Source: Perca fluviatilis
Taxonomy: Eukaryota; Chordata; Actinopteri; Perciformes; Percidae
Direction of reading: 5' to 3'
DNA length: 64,000 nt
NCBI RefSeq assembly: GCF_010015445.1
Contig: NC_053119.1
Span: 28,099,383 to 28,163,382 of the forward strand
The notes under the pieces are model-generated. The model searched no databases and was not told where the DNA came from. It worked only from the letters and a program-made list of their open reading frames with translations. Positions 23,442-35,400 of this stretch are shown one piece after another. The position numbers and the translations under genes were made by a program. Position 1 is the stretch's first letter, and every line of letters begins with the position of its first letter.

Positions 23442-26400
23442 ATTTTTTTTTTTGTTGGTACAAACAAACACGTATGCCCTCAGAATAATTTGAAATATGC
23501 TTTAACTCCTTCTGGCTTTTAAGATGTAAATCTCAAAGACACATTTACATTACCTTGACCCCAGAGCCGAGTGCAGTCTCATGATTCCATATTATTCCTC
23601 TTTGGGACGTGTCTATTGTGCTCCCGGACAGGCAGCAGATTGTTTATTGAGACAGTAGCTGTTTTTCAGAGTTTGCCGTGGGACTTAAACCCACTGATGG
23701 TCTGAACTGAGACAGAAAGGAAGATCTTTTTTTTTATTGTAAACGACAAACACACATTCAACTTCTGCACAAGAGATGAAGCTTATTGACTCTCTGAGGT
23801 AAAAACAACAGAATATGCAGTGTCTATATATTTTATTTATGCATTCAATTCATTTGCTGTCTGTCTCTTTTATCCTGCAGGGAAATTTTACTGCAAGCCC
23901 CACTTCTGTTACCGTCTGTCTGGCTATGCACAGAGAAAGAGGCCTGCTCCCTCCCCAGCTCCAGTCACTGCTAAGGTACCTGCTTTTGTTCACTAGTTAA
24001 AATCCTGGAGGAAATCCGGAATTTGGCTGGCATAAAAATGAAGAGATTAATTGTTTGGTTTATCTTCAAAATGCAGTGCTAAGGTAGGGACACAAGGGGC
24101 TAACATTTGGGAATGCGGAGTAGCGTTTTGAGTAGGGCAACTTTGCTGTGGTTGATGTCGTCTGTCTTTTGCAGGAGAACCAGGCGCCCCAAACTCCTAC
24201 GGCGACCGTTGATGCCCCCGGAAGGGCGATTGCAGCGGCAGCCCCCTCGGCTGAGCTCCAGCCCTCAGGTACCCCACTTTCCTCTCTTGCTGTGGTGGCT
24301 GCGCCCTGCCGTCTGGTCAGGGGCGTGGGAGTCCCGCTGCGTACCCTCTGCCGCACGCTCTCCTGGACCTGCCACCAGGTGGCACACAACCCCCTAGACT
24401 CTCCCTTCCTGTGTACCTACTGCATCTACCTCTTCTGCTGTTTCACCATCAATGTCCTGCTCAACCTCTTCTAGCATGACTCTCTTGTTCCTCCTCCTTT
24501 TTCCTTCCTTGCCAACTAACGCCTGTGGGATTGTATAGATCTAGCCGACTGAGCCTGCAGAGTGATCATGTAAATCGTGTGATTCCTTGTCTCAGTGATT
24601 GATTGATTGATTGATTGATTGATTGCTTTCTTGAAGATGCAGCATTCGTTCCATCTCTTAGCAGCCATTTTATGCCTTTTGATTGTCCCAGGCGGTTAAG
24701 CAGCCCTCTGGCAGCGTCATTTTTTGGAAATGAATGGTGCATCTTCAAATTTCTTTTCTCTTGGCTTGGTAATTTGAAAAAAAAAAAAAAAGAGTTGGAC
24801 AGAGTTTCTTCTGGTCAGCTCTCCAGGCAGCAATTTTAACTATTCGTAACCCTCTTCTTGTTCTAATTTTATCATAACATGTGGCAGTAATGTGCCAGCT
24901 TTCTTACTCAAAATGTCAATTAAAATTGGCATATTGCAATACATTTATACGATCTAAGTTAATTACGTGAATAAGATTTTTGCCTGTCTGTGTTTGAATG
25001 AAGAGCCAAGCTTTATTCTGTTGTGATTGTAACCTCTAGTGGCCTGTGAATGCTTTCTTTTAGCTCTACCTCCTCCTGTGTGATGTGTTTCTTTTAGTGC
25101 CTGCTTTGTGATGTGTTCCTTTCTCTCTGGAAGCTGTTTTGCACCTACAGCTTCCCTCTTACTGAAACTCCCCGTACTGTGATGAAGTGCCTGGATCAGT
25201 GCTTTTGTGAGCTTTACCTTTCCCCCTCCTATCAGAGCAGCTTAAAACTGAGAGCTCTTCTAGTGCTTGAATTAGTGCCTTGTGATTGTGAATTTCCACT
25301 CCTCTGCCAGACCTTCTCGGCCGCCCTGTCCTCCTGCCTCCCTCAGCCTCTAACCCGACAGATTGCTGCTAAAACACACTTGTGTTTGCCTAAAGGAACA
25401 CGCTGACTTATTGGGACTTTAGCTTATTCACCGTAACCCCCCAGAGTTAGATAAGTCCATAAGTACCCGTCTCATCTCCGTGCGTGTCGTAACTCTGTCT
25501 GACGCCCCCACCGCTAGCCTAGCTTAGCACAGATCCTGGAGGTAACTGGCTCCATCTAGCCTACTGCTCCCAATAAGTGACAAAATAACGCCAACATGTT
25601 CCTATATACATGTTGTGATTGTATAGTCACAGCGTGTACAAATAACAAGGTCACATGAGACACCAAGACGCCATCTTCTAACCGTATACATACTGGGAAC
25701 TATATTCTCAGAAAGGCGAAGCACTGCTACTTCTGCTACTTGGGCGGAGTGATTTGCTCGCAGCACCTGAGAAGCCCCGTGGCGAGGAGCAGAGAGTTCG
25801 CCTGGAGTTCGCTCAGAGTTGGAGTAATAATCACTCCGCCCAAGTAGCAGTGCTTTGCCTTTCTGAGAATATAGTTCCCAGTATGTATACGGTTAGAAGA
25901 TGGCTGTGTCTCATGTGACCTTGTTATTTGAACACGCTGTGACTATACAAATCACAACATGTAAATAGGAACATGTTGGCGTTATTTTGTCACTTATTGG
26001 GAGCAGTAGGCTAGTTGTAGCCAGTTACCTCCAGGATCTGTGCTAAGCTAGGCTAGCGGTGGGAGCGTCAGACAGAGTTACAACACGCACAGAGATGAGA
26101 AGGGTATGTATGGACTTGTCTAACTCTGGGGGATACGGTGAATAAGACAAAGTCCCAATAAGTCGGCGTGTTCCTTTTAATAAAGTGCATCTTTGCTACA
26201 TTAATTGGACTGCATATTATTGTTAAATATAATCAACAAGACTTGACAGAGCTGAACAGAACAGGCTGGTTAGATTCACAGAAAAAGAATAACTGGAATG
26301 TAAGTAGGTGTTAAGTGTAGGCCTGCTGCATTGTGTGGCAAGTTTAGCATTATAAATTAAAAATAGTTACTCATAAATACTGTAGTGAAACTGTAGACAT

Positions 26401-29400
26401 ACGAAAAAATATTTTAGATAATAACAAAATTAAAGAATTACTTTCATTATGAAAGATATGGAAAAATAGTGTCACGGTAACAAGAATATACACATCCTAA
26501 TATTTAAGTAATTCCAATAATACAGTTAATAATGTTCATTATTTTAAATATTTAAGATATGATATATAGGATATGAGGTTTTGTTCACAGATGTTTTGCA
26601 TTTTCCGGCACATTGCCTCGTTTAGAGGGAAAAAAAGGAAACCATTGCAGTTGTGACCATATTCCTTATCTACACAGAATAACTTAAATAAAGCTTTTTT
26701 TAGCAGGATTTAGATGGGGCTCGTTGATATTTTGTCCTAATTGGAGAGCAATATAATCTATGTTTAAGCGAGTAGAAAGACAAAACGTGTAGTATAATGT
26801 GTAAAATACCTTACTTTGATCCATTCTATTCATATTAGTTCATAATAAAGTACAAAGACGCATTTTGGAAATAAAGTACAGTTTTAAGATTTGCTTCTCA
26901 GGATGGGAAAAAGGCAAGGCACCAACCTGGTACTTATAAGTGTAGTATGACAAAACTATTTTAGAGTGTTATGTGTGTTTGTTGATAGTATTTGCTGTAG
27001 GAATATAATCTAATGCAATAAATTCAGTTATAGATCTTCAATTGGTGTGTCCTTGTCAGTTTGTCCTTTTAAAATACAAAGTTGCTTCGGTAGAGTGGGA
27101 GTAAATGGGAACAAGTCATTTACCAACAAATGTGTATGGAAATGCACTAGCTACATTGCTGGATGTGTGATGGATTTGATGCTACTAGGCTGATGTGTTC
27201 CCATAAACGCAGTAGTTTTCACAAAAAGAGACCCAGTGGATTTGGGTTGTTGCCGTTCTTTTCCACAGATAAATAACAGTGAAAGTCTTAATCATGCCCT
27301 TTTTAATTTAGCCCTGGATGGCTCCTGCACTGCAGAGGGTTCCTCTCCTCTCTTACTGTGGATTCTCAGTTGCTTTTTTTTTTCTTCCTCTGCCTTCTTA
27401 CCTCCAACCTGCTGCCCGACCGCGATGTCACCATTTCATCTGTGGTCTCCACTTACGCTCCATCGCCAACCACAGTGCCGGAGGTCAACGGCCTGCAGGA
27501 GCCCAGCCTAGCTAAACGTCTACGGGGAACTCCGGAGCGCATCGAGTTGGAGAACTACCGCCTGTCCCTGCAGAAGGAGGAGGAGCTGGAGGAGGTGCCT
27601 GAGGAGACACTGGCAGAACACAACCTCAGCAGCGTGCTGGACAAGGCCGCAGACGCTGACCTGGGCTCCAGGTAATAGCATCAAAACGGCGTCGATATGT
27701 ACTTTATAAATGCCGCTGTTGTTGAATGTCTTAAAGAGCCCGTATTGGGCTGTATGGGATTTTCCTGTCTTTTAGTGTGTTATATAGTTTTGTGTGTATG
27801 TAATATATGTATAAAGTACAAATGAACACATTTCACTCCGAATGGAGCTTTCTCCCTCACAGACGGCGCTTTTTCTCAACTGCCTGAAAACGGCTCGCCT
27901 ACATTCCTGTTTTTAAAATTCCTCAATTAGTGATGTCACTGATTTTTCATACGTGCTGCCTGAGCAAGCACAGCCCGCCCAGTGGCTAGTTTGATTTTGG
28001 TTGACCAATCACAACGGAGTGGGCCAGCTGACCAATCAGAGCAGACTGGCCTTTTCAGGGAGGCGGGCCAAGAGCTGAGATAGAGGCACTGCACCAACAG
28101 GCAGTATGAGAAACATAGTATGTTTTGTTTTTTTTTAACATCAAAGCATGTAAACCTATTCTAGTAGACCCCAAGAGTACAAATATGGCGCTGAAAAGGA
28201 GCAGGGCCTCTTTAAACATTATGCATTTTTGGATTTCTAGTTATGATATTGATTTTTGCAGCAGATTCTTTTTTTTGGATTATTTTTAGTGGGCCAAATA
28301 AATGTGATAGCAACGTCATAAAAACAATCCTCATTATTCCCGTGTGCATTTCTTTAAATTAGGTGCCAGGTTGAGTGACCATCTGACATTCACCGATATA
28401 AACACCCTCCATCCACTAGGTCTGCAACTAACACATGTTTTCAATATTGATTATGATATTACGATAACTATTAATAAAAAAAAAAAAATTAAAAAAATCA
28501 GCTTCTGCACACTGTATATAAATGGTAGCTACGTTTCAGTCAGGCAGGGAATAAATTTAGTGTTGACAGTGTGTGGGAGCTGATTTTTATTTTGAACCAT
28601 TACTGTATCTCCTACGCACATGTCTGTATAAAGGTGTAGAAATACCACTTCTTCTCCTCACTAATACATGTTTCCTAAAAATAATAATAATAATAAAAAA
28701 GTCTTGGATGATTAATTGATCAAAATAGTTGCTGCTCAATATCCTGTCAATCAACGAAACAATTAATTGACTAATCGTTTAACTCTACACACCATTAGTT
28801 GAATACGTGATCATTTTCTTCGCTCTGTCTTACCGTGTATTGTTGAGGACTTGTGATGTGTGATTTTTATTTTTTTTAATACTTATTTCTGACATTTAAC
28901 AGATTTAAAGTTCAATAAATTATTCAGAACAGGGGCGCCTGGGTGGCTCACCTGATAGAGCGTGCACCTCATGTACACAGGCTCAGTTCTCGCCGCAGCA
29001 GCCGTGGGTTCAAATCCGACCTGCGGCACTTTGCTGCATGTCACCCCCTCCCCCCCCACTCTCTCTCCCCTTTCACGTCTAAGCTGTCGTGTCAAAAAAA
29101 ACAAAACACCAAATACATTATTCTAAACAAAATCTATGATGAGAAGAGAACTTATGGAAAATAGAAATTATTACAGTCCTCCACAGAAAACGGAAAGTCA
29201 GACTGACTAGTGAAATCTTGTACAGTAGACGTTCAAGTTGAAGTCACGTTGCATTTTGCACGCCGTCCGTTTTTACCCACCCCATTTGCTCTAACACTTT
29301 ACTGGGACTCCTCCTCTGTTGTCCAACAGTAGCTCCGAGTCAGACATGGACGAGGAGGATGAGCAGGAGGACCAGGAGGAGGTGGAACAGCAGCCTCTCA

Positions 29401-32400
29401 GCCCCTCCGATCTCGGCGGTGTTCCCTGGAAGGAGGCGGTGGAGCTCCACGCCAAACTGAGGGGCGAGGAAGAGGCCGAGGCTCTGGCCGACGCGGTCAG
29501 CAGAGACGGAGAAGTAGATGAAGACGAGGAGGAAGATGAGGAAGATGACGACGAGTCGAGCGACGGTAGGCTTGTTTGTCACTCTTGGTGTGATTTCAGC
29601 ATGGTCCCTGGGGAGACTGGAAACGTGTCCTTTGGTGTACGTCAACACCCTGTCCATACTCCCATTTGACCCTGTCCACTTGCTTTTTTTTATCGAAAAT
29701 CTGTTTCATGTGAAGTGTCACCGTCTCAAACGTTGTTCTCCTCATCCCTCTCTCCTTCTTTTCTCCTCTTCCATCCCCTCCTCTTCATTACTTCCCCCTA
29801 TGTCCACTTTGTGTGTGTGTGTGTGTGCGTGTGTGCGTGTATGTGTGTATCTGTATGTTTTTTTTTTTTTTTTCTTTTTTGGTTGGGCCTCTGTCTCCCC
29901 TTGCTGGCAGAGGGGGATTACTGCCCCTGGGATAGAGAGCTCCAGTCAGGCCTTTGGCTGGAGAAGCACCTCACAGATGAAGAAGATGTTGGTACATTTA
30001 AAGGTAGCAGCAGAACTGCCTGTGGATGTGTTTGCAGTAACTTTGAGCGTGATATACAGTATATATAATATATATAATCCTGGCTGGTTTTGGGCTTCTT
30101 ATTTAAGGATTTTCAATGAGAGTGAGGCTTGTCCTTTTTTATTTTTTTTGTGTTTGGTCTTGGTTTGTTGTTTGCGGTTGTGTTTTTGAAAAGATTTTGT
30201 GTTCATAAGTGTGTTTTCTTTGTGTGAGTCTTATCCCATTTTTAAGCTGCTGTTAACCTGTTTAACACCTCCGTTTTTGTAACTGGCTTTAATAAACTAA
30301 ACTGATTAATGTCAGAGATTTTTGTGTTCTCCCTTCCCCCCCCCCAGGCGCTGCAGCTATGTTTTGGTATTGAGTGGCAGAATTGTTCCGTTCACCAACG
30401 GATATCTTTTTTTTTTTCTTTAACCTCATATCTTTGAAGCTCACTTTTATTGTTTGACTTTCGTCTAGTGCATGCAGCCTCCCTGTCCCTGGATTTTTTT
30501 ATTGCCACTGTATTCTAACTGTCCCTTTGCCTTCTCTCTTTCATTTTTGTCCTGTCTTTTCCCTCCTCTCTTTGTCTTCTACTACTACCCTTCCTACAAA
30601 AACTGCCTTCATCTCTCTTTTAACTGTCTCTGATTGCACACACAACTTCAACACATCACCAAAAAAAAAATAAAAAAATCAACACTACACTGTATGCCGA
30701 CACCCTCATTTAGCAAGGAACCTAAGGATCCAACAGATCCTGCAGCCTGTGGACCCTCAGGCCATCCCAGGTTTGGTGAGAACACACGTGGACTCTGAGG
30801 GAGACACGGAGGGCCAGCTGGCCTCAGCCTCTCAACTCTCCCAACCCTCTGAGCTCACGCAGGCCTCCTCTACAGGTAACCCACCCAGAGGAGCTGAACA
30901 CACAGCTGGGGAGGGCTCTGCTGGGCGAGTCCCAAGCTGCAGGCCTCACAGGGTTGAGGATCAGGGTGTCTCTTTTCCCCCAGTGTGGCTGCTGCTGTTC
31001 TGTTTTTGTATGCGTTTGTCTGCGACAGAAGGAGCCACCTCTCCCGACTAACCCACCTGTTGTTTATAATCGTGTCTGATTTTGTACGTTTTTGTCACAT
31101 TGCTTTGTTTTTTCTTTCTCGGAATGTCGTAATTTTGTGTTAAATCTCTTAATTTGCTATTCAGAGTCGCTGGGGTGAATGTAATGTTCTTCAACCACAT
31201 CCCAGTGCACCTCATAACCCCCCTTGTCATGTCTTTTGATTTTGTTCTGCTTTTGTTCTTTTGTGTTCTGCTGTGTTCTTTCTCATGTGTCTAATTACTT
31301 TACTGTTATTTCCCTGCCATCTATCCGTCGTTGTTCCGTATCCCCTGGTTTGAACGTAGCCCTTGCCCACACGTCCGCCCGACACGAGGCAGTGAGAGTC
31401 TGGTTGGAGTCCATGTCTGGAGGTAGCACAGACTTCAAAAGGGATCATGACATCCCGTCTTAGACTCGTACTCTTATCTGTCTATCGGCTGGCCTTTTCC
31501 CTGGAGCATGCAGGAACGCATACAGAGACCAGTTAACTCACAAGCATGCATGCTGTAAGGCTGTCGCTCTCAAGAGTTCTGCTCTCTTGGGGTCAAATTC
31601 CACTTCCCAAACTCTCATCTTACCCTTCCACCTTCCAAAATATGTATTTTCTTATTACTCACATAGTATATTGTACTCTAATATATTGTATCCCAGAGAG
31701 ACAGTCAGTCTTGCCCTGGTGGGTAATGTGTGAAGTATTTCACCTGGAATCTGCCTTTTACCTTTTTAGACTAACCCATAAATGGCAGTTGCACAAAGTT
31801 CAGATATTGAGGCTGTTGTTCAACTTTTTAATAGCGTGACTGAATGTAATGAGAGTCCCTCACAATACATTTGGATTCATATGCAGCACTTGTACTCTGG
31901 GTTAAAAGCTAAGACCCATTAGAATCCAATGTTCTTTCAGTATGTGCCTTTGTGCACCCACACGGAAAAAGGCCTATCTAGTTTATATAGAAGTAATGTT
32001 GTAATATTATTTTAAAACTGCATGAATTAACCGTGTGGGTCATTTCAGTTTTTGTTAGAAAACATAGTCTCTCCCACCAAATGTTGTTTAAATGAGGGAT
32101 TATTGCTCATCTCTTAACCAATGTCATTAACATTTGGGTTGTGCTTTTGCTTGGTTTAAATGTCATCCATTTGCTCATTTAAAAATGGATAGCTGCATGT
32201 TATCTATTCACTAATGCTACTCTATGCCCAACCTTTTGTTCACATTGTTTGACTACTTATATTATTTGATGTATGATTTTCTTGCCACAAAACTTTTCTT
32301 AAAGCTGTCCTCAGAAAAAAAAAATATGGATTTTGGCTTTGAAGCCTTTTCATCCTTTTCCAACCTTTTTAATTTGTTCCTATAAACGCGCTGCACTCTT

Positions 32401-35400
32401 CAAAACTGGGTTTGATATATTTTTTTCATTAAGCAATCTTTGAACTCTGGTGCTCTTTTTTTTTTTTTTTTTTTTTAAAGTTCTTTTTTTTTTTTACATT
32501 TAGCCTGAAGCAAGATTTTCTGAGGTTAGGAAGTTGAAAAAGGTTCTGGCTCTGTTGTCTGAACAGAGAATTTGTCAGCCAGTTGATTCACTTTTTGCCA
32601 TTTATTTGTCATGCCCAGAGCCCTGTGAGGATGGAGATCTGGAAGCAGAAGCAGACAGTCCGGATATGGAGCCTGGTACAGAGATGGATCAGGGTGAGCA
32701 GTCATAATAGAACTAATAATAATGAATCCATCAATTCTCTCACAACATGATTTGGTTCAAATATAACTCTGCCTCTTTGCAAAAAAAGAAAATAAATTAT
32801 TAACGTTCTAAAGCTGTGTAACAATTAAATATTTCATAATGTTATTTGGAAATTCCAGATGACATCCCTTCAGATGCAGAAGCTGAGGCTCATTTGCATC
32901 AGTCAGAGCGTGCCGAAGAGCTTCCCGAGGAAGACAAGAAATCAGAAAGTCTCAGAATGTCCTCCAGTATTGGTACATGCCCCTAATAATAATTGATCAC
33001 TCAGTAATATTTTTTACATAAAAGAAAAACTAGTACCATTTTGTCATTTGTGCATTCAGAACCATCCAGCATCAGCCCCATGCAGAAAGAAGATGTTGTT
33101 CTTTCCCCACTCCATCCATCTCCAGAGCCTGAATCACAGGTGAGATTATCCCACACCAGTGGTGGAAGAAGTATTCAGATCCTTTACTCATGTAAAAAAG
33201 AAAAATAAATAAAAAAAAATTTGTCACAAGTGCAAGTTCTGCATGAAGAATGTTACTTCTATAAAAGTATGTAATTATCATCAGGAAAATGTAGTTAAGG
33301 TATTAAAAATAAAAGTACTCAATGCAGAAAATTCCTCACATTTTAGAAACTGGAAACGATGAAAACAGTTCTGTCTGTCAACTAAGTGTTTTAACGTTCA
33401 GCCTTTTAAGCTGTACTTGTAGTTGGGTAGTTTTAATTTACAATAAAACATTGTGTTTTATAAACTTACATGTGTTTTGTGTGCAAAAATCTCAATTTGT
33501 AAAGTAACTAGTAACTAAAGAAGTCAGATTCATGTAGTGGAGTAAAAAGTGGCATAAAAAGAAAAGCCTTAAGTAAAGTACAAGCATCTCAAATTTGTAC
33601 TTAAGTATAGTACTTGAGTAAATGTACTTAGTTACATTTCATCACTGTCCCAAGGTATGTGATGTAGAGATGGCCCGATACCATTTTTTGCTTCCAGATA
33701 TCGATTCTGATAGCTGAACTTGTGTATTGGCCGATACCGAGTACCGATCCGATACCAGTGTGTCATATATTTTTATTATGTTTTAACAACTGTATACTAC
33801 TATCCCTGTATGGATGTGATATTATTTCTATCTTTGTCGGTCTGGCTCAGGTTAAACTCTTTGTGAAACATAAAAAAACACAAACAATGAACGCCACAGA
33901 ACTTTCTTTTACTATCCAGTTTGACGGTCAGTTAGAACGGAAAAAGAACATAAATAAACTACTTTAACGTAGATTTTCTTTAGGGCTTTATTACGCGGTA
34001 TCGGATCGGTGCATCAACTCCAGTACTTCCCGATACCAGCGTTTTAGGCAGTATCGGAGCCGATACCGATACTAGTATTGGTATCTGAACATCTCTAATG
34101 TGATGCTCTTTTTGACTAAATCTTGTTCTTCTCTGTTTCTTTCCCAGATAACTCTGGTGATGTCTCCTGGCGCCCGCTTTTTCCCAGAACCATTCATACT
34201 GGAGGAAAGGAAGGCTGAGAGGACATCTCCCTCTCCAGCCGCCAAGAGCCCTCTGTTCCCTTCACCCGCACCAGTCCGTGATCCTTCCTCTCTCCCTTCT
34301 CCTACTCTTGCTGCCTCCCCTGTCAGTGTCCCTGCCTCACATCCCCCCAGTTCACTCACCAAATCATCACCAGCCATCGAGTCACCTGTCAGATCACCCG
34401 TCAGATCCCCTGTCAAGTCACCTGTTGGCTCCCCGATCCGCTCTCAGCCCACCCCCTTACCGGAGACTTGCACACCTATATCTCCCGTCTACCCTCACCG
34501 TTCTATTTGCCCTCTCACAGGCAACTCCCTCTCCCCAATCTGTGCTCGGCCTTTGCTCTGCCAGGAACCCTCGTCGCCCCTCGCCTCTGACTCTCCGGTC
34601 AGAACTCAGCCTGTCCCTGCGGTCACTTCCACGCCCATGACCACAACAGACAAGGGCCCGCCCGAGCCTTCAAATTCTGTAGATTCCTCAACAGAGGAAA
34701 CTCCATCTAAAAAGACAGATATCATTGAGGAATTTTGGTTAAAGAGTGCCGAGATCAGAAAAAGCCTCGGTTTGACTCCTTTGGACCGCAGCAGTAAGAT
34801 CTTAGAGAGGAGTGTTGTCACGGCTCCAGCGCAGGACTCCGCCCCTGTTAAGACACAGTCTCCCGACGTGCCGGAGGAACAGAAGCCTGCCTTCACTGGC
34901 CGCGCTGTCATCCGCAGACTCAACATAACTCTTGAGGGTCAGGTCATTACACCCATTGCTCTTGCGGAGCCCAAGAGTAATGGCTCTGATAAGAGGGACC
35001 TGAGCAGCAGCTCTGGCCTGGGGTGGAACGGGAGCATGGCCACGAGCCAGACCGCAAACAGTGACAGCTATAACACGTCCGACTCCACCATGCTTACCCC
35101 GCCCTCCAGCCCGCCGCCACCTGTGCCTGCTAATCAGTCTCCCGCTGTGTTCCGGCAGCAGAGACACCAGGTGTCTTGGAGCAACGGGATAGAAAAACCT
35201 CTACCTGAGCGTGCCAAAGAGCCAACGAAAGTCAAGAGTCCTGTTCCTGCACCGAGGACCCAGCTGAGCCCCGTGTCCGCACCCAAACCCGCACCCAGGA
35301 AAGTCTACTCACCCCAGGCAGAGCCAGAGCCAGAACCAGAACCAACTCCAGTGGTCGTCATGAGGGAGAAGAAGAAGCCACGGCCGCAGGAGGCGAGGAA

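Noticed and set aside
25113..25406. 97-codon Leu/Cys-rich open frame
   Set aside because: It has no splice phase compatible with neighbours, no recognisable motif, and runs into the fold-back element.
28943..29031. Possible tRNA gene with A- and B-box
   Set aside because: The cloverleaf is imperfect, and the body and A-rich tail that follow identify it as a SINE head.
29518..30189. 223-codon open frame overlapping the acidic exon
   Set aside because: It starts in another frame of the acidic exon and then runs through GT and T-rich intron. No protein character.
30349..30375. Strong C-rich tract plus AG at 30348 that looks like an exon acceptor
   Set aside because: In the required phase 1 the frame stops after eight codons, and no donor or conserved peptide follows. 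The true exon starts at 30714.
30876..31051. Frame of exon v25 continues 58 codons past its donor to a stop
   Set aside because: The extension is less biased than the one after exon v21 and I cannot separate it from chance. The regular donor GTAACC is good.
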